From Massilia sp. 9096 (GTDB lineage: Bacteria > Pseudomonadota > Gammaproteobacteria > Burkholderiales > Burkholderiaceae_D): 64,000 nucleotides of DNA. The notes under the pieces were generated by a model. That model saw nothing but the letters and a program-made list of their open reading frames with translations, was not told the origin of the DNA and searched no databases. A program made the translations under genes and the position numbers. The DNA is taken from assembly GCF_000745265.1 (NCBI RefSeq), contig NZ_JQNN01000001.1:248001-312000 (forward strand), in the 5' to 3' direction. Positions 47,101-54,519 of this stretch are shown here, one piece after another. The number at the start of each line of letters is the position of its first letter. Position 1 is the first letter of the stretch.

Positions 47101-47265
47101 AGTTTGGTCGAGAGCCAGCGTCGGGAAGTGTTGGGCTCCCAACTGCTCGGCGTCTACGGTGTATGGCAGTGTGAGCACAACGTGCGGCATTTGGTGGCCA
47201 AAAGGCTGGTTGACCTTACGCACTTACTCGGCGACCTTTCAACGCGAAGCCGAGACTTTCACTAG
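44110..47265 (+). CDS. dnaE2: DnaE2 (ImuC) error-prone DNA polymerase III alpha-type
   Basis: 1051 residues, standard DnaE2 length and shorter than replicative DnaE. The N-terminal PHP domain (YAELQTYSHFSFLKGASSPE, LALTDECSLAGVVKAH) is followed by the C-family palm with catalytic aspartates in PDIDIDFE (396-403), fingers (PIFQEQVMQIAMVAAGFSAS) and the C-terminal OB-fold (GIVTVRQKPETANGVVFITI). It extends mismatched or lesion-containing primers, producing SOS mutagenesis. Last gene of the LexA-controlled operon. Finding it on a mobile island suggests the cassette is carried as cargo, perhaps beside a chromosomal copy elsewhere. Confidence 0.95.
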   Translation: MTAKQTSATTLPQYAELQTYSHFSFLKGASSPEHLVERAHELGYAALALTDECSLAGVVKAHIRAKELGLPLVIGSQMVVTPEDGSPAFWLIILAMTKNGYGNLSELITTARMRSEKGTYLIHPRDIAAPVGDLVHLRGLPDCQVILAPRYNAPLEEVERQAAWLVQCAPGRARIALSLHHRAKDENHKAMVRAVAEVYGLPIVATGDVCMHVRSYKPVQDVMTAIRHGLPVSDCGYRLFPNAEQHLRSIVRLANLYPREALEEAARVARVCTFSLDELHYEYPHELVPEGETATSYLRSEAYIGAHWRYPNGVPANVVELLERELELIAEMQYEPYFLTVYDIVRFARSKHILCQGRGSAANSAVCFCLGVTEVDPSRGTLLFERFISKERNEPPDIDIDFEHQRREEVIQYVYAKYGRLRAALTGVVISYRPKSVVRDVGKALGVDLSIVDKVAKVSHSWSGTAGLKERLAACGFGPESSVADKWAHLSETLMRFPRHLSQHPGGFVISHNKLSRLVPIENASMAERSVIQWDKDDIDAVGLLKVDILALGMLSCIRRTLELVSDQRGSRFELADVPAEDPATYEMICKADTVGVFQIESRAQMSMLPRLQPRTFYDLVIEVAIIRPGPIQGGMIHPFLRRRQGIDPISYPGPQIESVLSRTLGIPIFQEQVMQIAMVAAGFSASKADALRRAMAAWKRKGGLEQFEDDLMAGMAQRGYTVEFATSIVGQIRGFAEYGFPESHAASFALLAYASSWLKCHEPEAFLCALLNSQPMGFYSSSALVQDAKRHGVEVLSVDVCASGWESSLEPRENKRPAVRLGLNVIEGMEQEAGLRIEEARLVETFRDARDLATRASLNAGHLNALAGANALAALSGNRRQALWQAVASVPEKGLLRPAEIVEEFVALDAPTEAENVAADYRSIGLTLGRHPLSFLRERLSAMRFIPSDVLYGFANGQLARGCGIVTVRQKPETANGVVFITIEDEAGTVNVICWSSLVESQRREVLGSQLLGVYGVWQCEHNVRHLVAKRLVDLTHLLGDLSTRSRDFH

Positions 47266-47387
47266 CAGATAACGTTTTGTGCAGCTAGGCTTGCCTTCTA
47301 CTAACCACATCATTGTGGCGCAAAACAACGCGCGCACGACTATAGGGCGTCCGACCCATGGCGCCTTAATACACCCTCGAACGCGCA

Positions 47388-48893
47388 TTAACCGGTTAGT
47401 TTACCTATTTCAATATCCTCCTTGCCCGAAGCAATAATTGCTCCCAATTTAATCGCGATGTCATCAACGAACCGTTTTGTGGCAGGGGGAGCTTTTGTTA
47501 CCTCAAGCTCGCGTTTAAGGTTTAATAAGTCGTCGAATAGGCGGTCTGCAGCATGCAATCGGTCTATGGCTGCGTCGACACCACCCCAAACGTTAATTTC
47601 CTTCCATGCAAGGTCAATGTAATTCCAGAGACTTTCAATTGAACCATGGCCAGTTTTGGTCGCCACTCTTTTAAGAATCGACTCATAGTCTGTTTTGGTC
47701 ATGAGTTGAGCCGTCTTCTTAGACGAAGCCATGAATTCTTTAAGGTGGACGATAACCTCGTACGTGATAAACCTATGCCGAAACATGCTCAGACATGCCT
47801 GAATGTCGCTGAAACCTGCTGCCACGACCAGCCGCGCAAAGTCGCGTTCGAGGGAGGACTTTTTAATGGGACGCCCGCTGAGGCCAAGATACAATGCATC
47901 CGAAGGCACCACTAACTGCCCATTTCGCTCTAGCTCCGCGCAGTATCTGGTGCGGGAGGTAAGATACCTTTGAAAAACGGCGGCGTCCTTCAGAGTAATA
48001 GGGAAGTTTCGCAGCGGAGCGTTCTCACGTCTACGCTTTTTGGTAGGAATAAGCAGTCGTTTCGACTGCAGCACGTGCAAATGTTCGCGAAGGCTCATCT
48101 CTACCATTTCCGAGGGGCGCAGACCTGTTCGCTTCATGAGCCACACCATGAAATGCCGCCGGCTGCGAATGTACTCAAGATGCGCAATCAATAGACTAGG
48201 GCGGTTTCGGTAGCGCCGCAGAAACTTTTCCGATTGCGCATCCAACACGCTGAGTGAATCGATGCATTGCTCAATCGCCTCAATTACTGGTAATGCAATT
48301 GGCCTTTTGGGGTCCGCACTCTCCGGGGAAGGCATTGCACGATGCGTATAATAAAATTCTGAACGTCGGCGTTTGTATTTTTGATTTTCAATTCGTTCGA
48401 CGATAATGCTGGGTGATACGGTGGCGACTCCGATTAACGGAGCGGCCGTCGCTAGGACAAATTTTTCTTGGTACCATAAGAGAAATCGGATGGTGCGACT
48501 AAGGATTTTACGAACCGTATTATTATTTCTTGCTCGTTGCATCTCGCGGCGGATAGATTTTTCTTTCTGAAGCTCAGCTGAGAAGTCAAAGATATGAACG
48601 TCTGCGATTTTTGCTATCGACAATTTTTTGTTGTAGCAATAACGTACTAAGTGACTAAGTTCGCTAGCAATGGTTTTTAGTGAGTCGCCTGTCGTGAGGT
48701 GTGCAATGTCCAAGAAATACATGTTGAGCGCGTCGCACGGACTTCCATTGGGCCAATGCATAAACGGATACGAGTTAATATGCTGGCTCGAGATATGCGG
48801 ACCATCCGGCATCGGTATTACAGAATATGGAACGGCAACCGCTCTTGATTTGAATAATTGCGACGACATTATTTCTCGCGATTGCGTGGCCAC
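47388..48893 (-). CDS. Tyrosine recombinase, fourth gene of the island mobility module
   Basis: 501 residues. The C-terminal half is a tyrosine-recombinase catalytic domain: box I Arg in MKRTGLRPSEMVEMSLREHL, a Lys-rich beta turn (LLIPTKKRRRENAPLRNFPI), the H-x2-R-like box FRHRFITYEVIVHL, and GHGSIESLWNYIDLAW with the candidate nucleophile Tyr. The N-terminal ~150 residues form a SAM-like arm/core-binding region. It overlaps the upstream 202-residue gene by 25 bases and is the most internal gene of the module. It is a plausible active integrase/excisionase partner. Confidence 0.85.
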   Translation of the reverse strand: MATQSREIMSSQLFKSRAVAVPYSVIPMPDGPHISSQHINSYPFMHWPNGSPCDALNMYFLDIAHLTTGDSLKTIASELSHLVRYCYNKKLSIAKIADVHIFDFSAELQKEKSIRREMQRARNNNTVRKILSRTIRFLLWYQEKFVLATAAPLIGVATVSPSIIVERIENQKYKRRRSEFYYTHRAMPSPESADPKRPIALPVIEAIEQCIDSLSVLDAQSEKFLRRYRNRPSLLIAHLEYIRSRRHFMVWLMKRTGLRPSEMVEMSLREHLHVLQSKRLLIPTKKRRRENAPLRNFPITLKDAAVFQRYLTSRTRYCAELERNGQLVVPSDALYLGLSGRPIKKSSLERDFARLVVAAGFSDIQACLSMFRHRFITYEVIVHLKEFMASSKKTAQLMTKTDYESILKRVATKTGHGSIESLWNYIDLAWKEINVWGGVDAAIDRLHAADRLFDDLLNLKRELEVTKAPPATKRFVDDIAIKLGAIIASGKEDIEIGKLTG

Positions 48894-49477
48894 GCTAATA
48901 GAACTGCGCTATCCCCGCCAGAATTTTCGCTGGGGGAAGCGAACAAAGAACCATAGAGTATATGATGGTCCTCGAGAAGATTAAACAGTCGCAATCGCGT
49001 CGCGTCGTCGATAGTGGCCACTTTGATAAATGCGTTGACTTTTCCAAAAAGGTCTAAGTATGCCTTAGAGCGGAAGATGTTCTGGCGTTCGACTGCCTGC
49101 AGTCGGCCTTCCAACTCTTCTTTATGCTCATTTTGCCGAGAAGCTTTTGCTTCAGCAGACCGCCCTCGCTGTGTGCCTTCAAGAAGTGTTTTCAGGCTAG
49201 TTCGCAAGTCGTCAAAATAGTGGAAGCCATCGACCTTCTTATCCCCATCCCGCGAGTACAGTTCACGGGTCAAAGATTTCAAGGTGTTGAGAGATAGTGG
49301 TTTAATTTTGGAGCCATGAAGAGTCAATGCGCAAAACGTACGCTGTCCCCCCATTGTCTTCGCTACGGATTGGCTAATTTTCTCTGGCGACTTTAAACCT
49401 GTAACAAGTAGGTCGTGTCGAGCCTTTACATTTTCTATATTTTGAGCTTTCCTTTGGTAAGCGCCCAGTTTATTCAT
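48869..49477 (-). CDS. Small helical accessory protein of the recombinase module (GmtX-like)
   Basis: 202 residues, mostly charged helix with a likely coiled coil in the middle (AEAKASRQNEHKEELEGRLQ, then AVERQNIFRSKAYLDLFGKV). It has no catalytic motif that I can see. Its ATG overlaps the stop of the 738-residue recombinase (ATGA, 49474-49477), so the two are translationally coupled. In size and position it matches the small third protein of described gamma-mobile-trio elements (GmtX), a comparison from memory that needs checking. Confidence 0.7.
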   Translation of the reverse strand: MNKLGAYQRKAQNIENVKARHDLLVTGLKSPEKISQSVAKTMGGQRTFCALTLHGSKIKPLSLNTLKSLTRELYSRDGDKKVDGFHYFDDLRTSLKTLLEGTQRGRSAEAKASRQNEHKEELEGRLQAVERQNIFRSKAYLDLFGKVNAFIKVATIDDATRLRLFNLLEDHHILYGSLFASPSENSGGDSAVLLAWPRNREK

Positions 49478-51690
49478 TGCACAGTTTCCCGTAGGACGAA
49501 CGATATGTTGATACCTACGACTTCCGTTGCACTGTTTTCAGCGTAAATGGAATGCGGCTCAAGTACGAAGCCTTCTGTCTCTCTCAAGACGACAACGTAA
49601 TCAGTCCATTCTGACTCTGGAACCAGTGATAGCGACTGTACATGGAAGTGGTCGAGAACTGCCTCATAGAGGGCATCGAGTCCAGGTTCAACAGAAGATT
49701 GATTACCGTCTGCCGACTCTAAGGTTCTTAAGCGGTCAATAGCATATTCTGCCTCCAGTTTAGGCAACTCCTCGCCTGGAAACTCCCGCTCGATGTACGC
49801 ATAGACGTGAGCAGCGTCAGTGTGCCCGGCAATCCAACGTGCGGCGTCGAGCACATCATATTTTCCCGACCAGAACAGCAGAAGCAAAAACCACTTACGC
49901 ATTTCGTGGATGCGCACGTACCACCGGCGGCCAAGATGGTCCGGGGCAAGACCCACATAGTCGCAGAACACATCAAGATGGTCGTTTAATAAACTTGGGT
50001 CAGCCACACGAGCTCCATTGCCTTCGCGCTTCGGAAGGTAAAAGAGATTGTCCGAAATTTTTCGGGTATCGCCGAAACATGCAACTAACCCTTCACCAAC
50101 CTTCTGCAACAGCTGAATCGCTTTTGCTGTTATCACCGGGATAGGTCTATCAGCATCTTGGTAGGCCTCGCCTTGGTTGCTCTTTCCTAACGTAAAGTGG
50201 AGTAGGTAGCCGTTGGCATCCAAGCGCAAACAGTCGCGTTTTAAATGCGTAAGTTCGTTCTCCCGCGACGGTTTCATAAGGGCGATGCAAATGATGCATG
50301 CCCCAACTAAAACTCGCAAGGCCTCGTCAAGGGTCGGCTCGCTGCGCAACTGCTGGAAATCGCCATCAATTACGAATTTAGTGAATTTCCTAATGCCCAG
50401 AACAGTGCTGATAGAGTTTTCGGTTCCGTTATCGTTAACTTTAAATTGACATCCTAAATTAGCGCATGCGTCATCAAACGCAGCAGGAGCAAGAAGGCTC
50501 CATTGACTGTTGCGTTGAGCAGAAACCACTGCAATATAATACTCTACAAGAGCATCACCAAAAACATGAACAAATCGCATGGCCTGGTTAAAGTAGGCTA
50601 ATCCAATGTCCATAGGGATGAATTTGTGGTGCGTTGATTGACGAGTAAGCTGTTCAGCGTTTTTTAATGCACTCTTAACAGAAATTAGTGAAGGTTCCGG
50701 CAGCAAATCAGGGTCGTGTCGATGGGCTGAAAGAATGGTGCTGAGCCCACTGGCCACGGAAAGCAGCGTCTTCTCAGAGCTTTTGGAGTCAACAACCTCT
50801 TGAATTGTCTTCGTTTTGTGGCTGGGCTTTTCTGTCAGTTGGAAGATATTTACGAGAAGCGGGCCGAACTGTAAATCTGGCTCAAACTGCCGACAGAACG
50901 CATTCAGCTTCAAGCTGCCTCGCATAGATTCCACGGGCTCGCTTATGCTGTCGGCTAATCGCTCTCGCTTCAAGTAAGCCTTGTTGATGTATGCTCCCTG
51001 TCTCGGCTTGCCGTAATACCCATTTGTTGTTAACCAATCTGTGATGTCAGACCGAATGGTTGATGGAAGCCTATAGGTCGATTCAAAGAGATACTGTGGG
51101 CAGGGGGCGTTATATTTGTTCTTGTAGAAATATGCAAGGAGCCGCTGTGGAACCTGCTGAGCTTCTGCCCAAGCACCCTCAGCTATCGCTCGAAGTAATG
51201 AATCAATTGCAAACTGGTCGACGAGTTTGAAGCCGAATTGCTCTGGGTAAAATTTGGATTCATGCAGTACTAACCAACGTGTTAGCTGCAGCAAAACAGA
51301 GACAACTGCTTTCCAAATCACTGGTGCCACAATATTGCTTATGTGGCCGGAGCGAATAAGAAAGGCTATGCGCTTAGTTAAAGTGAGAAGCTTGTAATAC
51401 TTTTTGTCTGTCAAGTAGCTTCCGTTCGGCAGACGCATTGCCCAATTGACCGTAACTACGTTACGCCAAGTTCCTTCTATCATCTCTTCACGGCCACGAT
51501 TTGTTGTGGCCCACTCTACTGCATTAAAGTCAGATAGTAGCCAAGGCGCTTTAAATTCTCCTGAATACGGTCTGGCTAGCTGTTTTGCGGTAGCTATCGC
51601 TAGTAAAATGACCTTGCGCTCGTTGTCGCCAATACCCTCAGGAAGTAGGGGGGCTGGTAGATTATCGATTAACAATGCTAGGTCAGACAT
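49474..51690 (-). CDS. Large tyrosine recombinase-like protein (GmtZ-like integrase)
   Basis: 738 residues. A long N-terminal region of unknown fold (~1-430) precedes a C-terminal tyrosine-recombinase domain: the box I region IALMKPSRENELTHLKRDCL, VRIHEMRKWFLLLLFW as the H-x2-R equivalent, and WIAGHTDAAHVYAYIEREFP as the GH...Tyr segment. The order Arg, His-x2-Arg, Gly-His, Tyr is preserved. One base separates it from the upstream 704-residue gene and it overlaps the helper gene by 4 bases. In length and position it resembles the integrase of gamma-mobile-trio elements (recalled, unverified). Confidence 0.78.
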   Translation of the reverse strand: MSDLALLIDNLPAPLLPEGIGDNERKVILLAIATAKQLARPYSGEFKAPWLLSDFNAVEWATTNRGREEMIEGTWRNVVTVNWAMRLPNGSYLTDKKYYKLLTLTKRIAFLIRSGHISNIVAPVIWKAVVSVLLQLTRWLVLHESKFYPEQFGFKLVDQFAIDSLLRAIAEGAWAEAQQVPQRLLAYFYKNKYNAPCPQYLFESTYRLPSTIRSDITDWLTTNGYYGKPRQGAYINKAYLKRERLADSISEPVESMRGSLKLNAFCRQFEPDLQFGPLLVNIFQLTEKPSHKTKTIQEVVDSKSSEKTLLSVASGLSTILSAHRHDPDLLPEPSLISVKSALKNAEQLTRQSTHHKFIPMDIGLAYFNQAMRFVHVFGDALVEYYIAVVSAQRNSQWSLLAPAAFDDACANLGCQFKVNDNGTENSISTVLGIRKFTKFVIDGDFQQLRSEPTLDEALRVLVGACIICIALMKPSRENELTHLKRDCLRLDANGYLLHFTLGKSNQGEAYQDADRPIPVITAKAIQLLQKVGEGLVACFGDTRKISDNLFYLPKREGNGARVADPSLLNDHLDVFCDYVGLAPDHLGRRWYVRIHEMRKWFLLLLFWSGKYDVLDAARWIAGHTDAAHVYAYIEREFPGEELPKLEAEYAIDRLRTLESADGNQSSVEPGLDALYEAVLDHFHVQSLSLVPESEWTDYVVVLRETEGFVLEPHSIYAENSATEVVGINISFVLRETVQ

Positions 51691-51691
51691 T

Positions 51692-53806
51692 TTAACTCTG
51701 CCATTTTTTACTAAGGGTGAAGCGAGAAAACTTTGTTGCCAAGGTTATCTGCTCAGTTGTGGCGCGCTCGTGCATTAAACGTAAGCGACCCAGGTCGAGC
51801 AGCTCACGCATACTGGCTGCTATATCGTCATTCTCACATGCATGCCGGATTAGACGCGCAAGGTCCACAAACTGGACAGGAGCGAGTTTGGTTTGTGAGT
51901 CCACAACGACAAGTTCCGCTGGCGTTAAGTTTTTCACTACAAAATCGCTAAACGCATATAGGTAACTTAGACCCTTTGATGATAATTTAATATTTAAAAC
52001 ACTGTCACCAATAGGCTGCTTTAAGCTGGTGTCTGTCAGCTGGCCATTTAGATTAAGTCGCGTCTGAACTTCTTTTGCCAATAGAGTAGAGTTTCCCGGA
52101 TATTCCAGCACCAACTGCGCAATAAAATGCTGCAAGGCGGCGACCGATTTGAAATCCGTTACCTCGAGCAAATAATCCGCGCCATGGGCTGCGAGAACAA
52201 TTAACGTGTTTTGGAAACGCCGGATGATTCGCGTATTCCATGCGCGGAGTAAGGCTGGTGGTAGGTAATGCTCTAAAACGACACGCGTTGTATTCCCGAG
52301 GCGCCGGCTCATCTCCTGAATTGACCCGCTTTCAAACCAGCGGAGTACGCCCATCGTAGTGCGGATGCGGCGGTAGTCGAAGCTTCCTTCAGTTAAGCCT
52401 TGCTCAGCTAGAACTGGGTATAAACGGATTAAACTGTGACCTACACTATCGCTGTTTAAGTGTCGCGCGGAGGGTGCCAATGGTCCTAATTTTCCACCTT
52501 GGCCGCAGCCGAGGAACAGGTAGCGCCAGCCTTTGTGGCCTGCGCGCCGAAGCACTTTTCGCACAGGGGCAGTCCAGGCAAGAATGTCCATCATGAGTTG
52601 CTGGGCGACCGGAGTCAAAGCTACGGATTTCCGTCGACCAGCTCGCGGTTTATCTAAGCTCAGAATTGATGACTGAGCGTTGTCAGTGATGAGCAAGTGC
52701 GATTTACCTCTCGAGTTCAGTAGTCTGGCGCTTTGAAGTGCATCAGAAGTGAACTCTGGATGCTCGATTGTCAATAAACAGCAGGCGGCGGCAGCGTCTA
52801 ACGAGGATAAAATGCCGGCAAAACGGTAGAACTGGCCCTTCCCGGTCAGTTGGTCGAATGCGTGTGACGGCATCGCCGTATGGTGGGCGAGAGCTCCGAA
52901 ACCGCCCTTGTCAAATGTTCTTTGCGCAAAGAATTTGGAGTCCAGAAGAGACTGAATTGATACGCAATCTTGGTTGGCACCGCTCAGAAGCAGTGATTGA
53001 GTAACAGCCAGTGCCCACGCATGACCGCGAGGGTGAGCGTTGCTTGCTAGGAGAGTGGGACTTCCGCCCCGAAGTTGTTGCGAACGTACACCGGTCTGTA
53101 CTGCCTCCTTAAACTCATCTGTATGGACCGTAGACCTGAGCTCTGCGCCAGACCTCCCGTCACTCATCAGAGCATCCCAATGTGCCTGGCACGTCTGCTG
53201 AATCACACGCACTTTCTCGCGACAGGCGCGTTCAATAGTGTCTAGGTATTCCGCTGCAGGCGACGCGAATTCGATACTAGCCAACAGTTTTTGAGGTGGA
53301 GTGCCGACGGGGGCAGTGGTCATAGTACGCTCACCCAGTAGTCGCTCACTACCAGCCGCACTTTGAATCCGCTTTAACCGAGCAGACGGGATTTTTACAT
53401 CGCACGGAATCAGTTCGTCCAACATCCAAAACTCGAAAACACCACTGACGAGCGTACTCCAGTAGCGCATCCTTGTAGTTACCGAGGCCATCGACCAGCT
53501 CGTGTCAATGAGGTAGTACTGGAAAAAGCACAGTAAGTACAGCTGCCACTCGTTAGAGGTACGTGGAAATGTTGTACCTGCAGTTCGAAAATATGTCAGG
53601 AGAGGGCGCAAGACATGGCTAAGGTAGTTGCGTTGTGTCGTTGGTTGATGACCAAGCGCTTGTCGAGTTATCGCACCGCAGATGCAATCTAGCGTTGCTT
53701 CGGTAAGATTTATCTCTGCTGTCGAAAAATTGACATTAGACTCGGCCTCACGTTTTGGGTTGTTGAGAAAAAACGTAATGCTCTCTTTGCTAATTTCGTA
53801 ACGCAT
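51692..53806 (-). CDS. Large tyrosine recombinase-like protein at the island border (GmtY-like)
   Basis: 704 residues, the first gene inside the right end. The N-terminal SAM-like binding domain (GHQPTTQRNYLSHVLRPLLT, WSMASVTTRMRYWSTLVSGV) is followed by a catalytic region with SVALTPVAQQLMMDILAW, then FDYRRIRTTMGVLRWFESGS and IQEMSRRLGNTTRVVLEHYL, which gives the second Arg, the GN/GH-like turn and the terminal Tyr (EHYLP). The first-box Arg is less clear than in its partners. The operon promoter must lie in 53807-54250. Recombinase at the element border is the arrangement described for GmtY-type systems. Confidence 0.75.
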   Translation of the reverse strand: MRYEISKESITFFLNNPKREAESNVNFSTAEINLTEATLDCICGAITRQALGHQPTTQRNYLSHVLRPLLTYFRTAGTTFPRTSNEWQLYLLCFFQYYLIDTSWSMASVTTRMRYWSTLVSGVFEFWMLDELIPCDVKIPSARLKRIQSAAGSERLLGERTMTTAPVGTPPQKLLASIEFASPAAEYLDTIERACREKVRVIQQTCQAHWDALMSDGRSGAELRSTVHTDEFKEAVQTGVRSQQLRGGSPTLLASNAHPRGHAWALAVTQSLLLSGANQDCVSIQSLLDSKFFAQRTFDKGGFGALAHHTAMPSHAFDQLTGKGQFYRFAGILSSLDAAAACCLLTIEHPEFTSDALQSARLLNSRGKSHLLITDNAQSSILSLDKPRAGRRKSVALTPVAQQLMMDILAWTAPVRKVLRRAGHKGWRYLFLGCGQGGKLGPLAPSARHLNSDSVGHSLIRLYPVLAEQGLTEGSFDYRRIRTTMGVLRWFESGSIQEMSRRLGNTTRVVLEHYLPPALLRAWNTRIIRRFQNTLIVLAAHGADYLLEVTDFKSVAALQHFIAQLVLEYPGNSTLLAKEVQTRLNLNGQLTDTSLKQPIGDSVLNIKLSSKGLSYLYAFSDFVVKNLTPAELVVVDSQTKLAPVQFVDLARLIRHACENDDIAASMRELLDLGRLRLMHERATTEQITLATKFSRFTLSKKWQS

Positions 53807-54250
53807 TTAGCAAGAAACTCCAGACGACTTAAGGGTGCCTCGTGGAGTCGGAGCCGATGCCAATTCACATACCGCAGATTGCATAAGTCTTGCCCGTGTT
53901 GTTCTATCAGGACCATTCGAGTTTTTAACTCGGCCGTTTTTTCTACCGCGTTACGATACATCGAGGCCACATCACAGTCAATCAAAACGTGAGAAAAACT
54001 GAACAAAATCAATGACTTGCGAATTTTTGCTATAGTAATCAACACTGGCTGTAACGCGCAGCCGGCAGCAGTTAGATGCTGCCCAATCTTGATGAAGCGC
54101 TAACCCTGGTGCCATCGCTTTCGCTAAGTGGCCAGATGGTCGGTTGGGAACCCTTCTTTACATCCTCCCAGTGTCAACAAAAGGGTATCAATTAATCCTC
54201 TTACAACGCGGCAGAGTAGCTAGTCTTGCTTGGAGACGAAGTCCTATTTC
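53807..54250. other. Right subterminal non-coding region of the island
   Basis: About 440 bases between the recombinase operon and the right terminal sequence, without a convincing gene; a minus-strand frame (53710-54045) overlaps the recombinase start and lacks a ribosome site. It should hold the promoter of the recombinase operon and perhaps recombinase-binding sites. AT-rich patches occur near 53990-54050. Confidence 0.4.
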
Positions 54251-54283
54251 GGTTACTTGACACGTTCGGTATGTCGGTAAAAT
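54251..54283 (-). repeat. Right terminal inverted sequence of the island
   Basis: Read on the minus strand from 54283 it starts ATTTTACCGACATAC and continues through CGTGTCAAG, mirroring the left end at 15932. Five bases (CGTTA) separate it from the resumed csbD codon ATT at 54290 and the preceding G. Confidence 0.65.
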
Positions 54284-54289
54284 CGTTAG

Positions 54290-54421
54290 ATTCAGGAAGA
54301 AGCCGGCAAGCTGGTCGGCAGCTCGGAGCAGCAAGTCAAAGGCCTGCAAAACCAGGTCGAAGGCAAGACCCAGGAAAAGCTGGGCGACGCCAAGCAGACC
54401 ATCCACGACGCGACCAAGTAA
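54290..54421 (+). pseudogene. csbD: csbD C-terminal fragment, separated by the island
   Basis: Forty-three codons and TAA: IQEEAGKLVGSSEQQVKGLQ, NQVEGKTQEKLGDAKQTI, HDATK. It aligns directly after MNSDQINGKLKDIGG(K) at 15886, reconstituting a ~59-residue CsbD protein close to the intact paralogue at 11675. It has no start codon or ribosome site of its own. High G+C returns here. Confidence 0.92.
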
Positions 54422-54462
54422 ATCGCGTGATCGTGTGATGGCGGCATGACGGCCGCCAAATG

Positions 54463-54503
54463 AAAAACAGCCGCGGGTGCATGCACCACGCGGCTGTTTT
54501 TAT
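54463..54503. terminator. Bidirectional terminator of the split csbD and the DPP-IV gene
   Basis: CAGCCGCG (54468-54475) pairs with CGCGGCTG (54489-54496) around a palindromic loop (GGTGCATGCACC); T5 follows on the plus strand and A5 precedes it. It still terminates the csbD remnant and can serve the convergent peptidase gene. Confidence 0.87.
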
Positions 54504-54519
54504 TTGGCAGAGACCAGTC

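Larger units (their letters stand above)
15932..54283. mobile_element. ~38 kb genomic island inserted in csbD, moved by tyrosine recombinases
   Basis: Both junctions cut the same csbD reading frame. The element starts ATTTTGCGGACAAAC on the left and ends with the inverse of ATTTTACCGACATAC on the right. Composition drops sharply inside relative to both flanks. The right end carries four coupled genes, three of them tyrosine-recombinase-like. Cargo is dominated by defence-type and SOS-mutagenesis genes. Five bases (CGTTA, 54284-54288) sit between the right terminal sequence and resumed csbD, resembling a coupling sequence carried from a previous site. No conjugation or phage structural genes are visible. 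Exact ends are inferred from the csbD reconstruction. Confidence 0.85.

Noticed and set aside
53710..54045. 111-codon minus-strand frame before the border recombinase
   Set aside because: Overlaps the recombinase start by 97 bases, lacks a ribosome site and shows no motif; more likely leader DNA.
15932..54283. Island as an integrative conjugative element or prophage
   Set aside because: No relaxase, type IV secretion, portal, terminase, capsid or tail genes are visible; mobility genes are recombinases only.
15932..54283. tRNA-targeted integration of the island
   Set aside because: Both junctions fall in a protein gene (csbD) and no tRNA fragment flanks either end.
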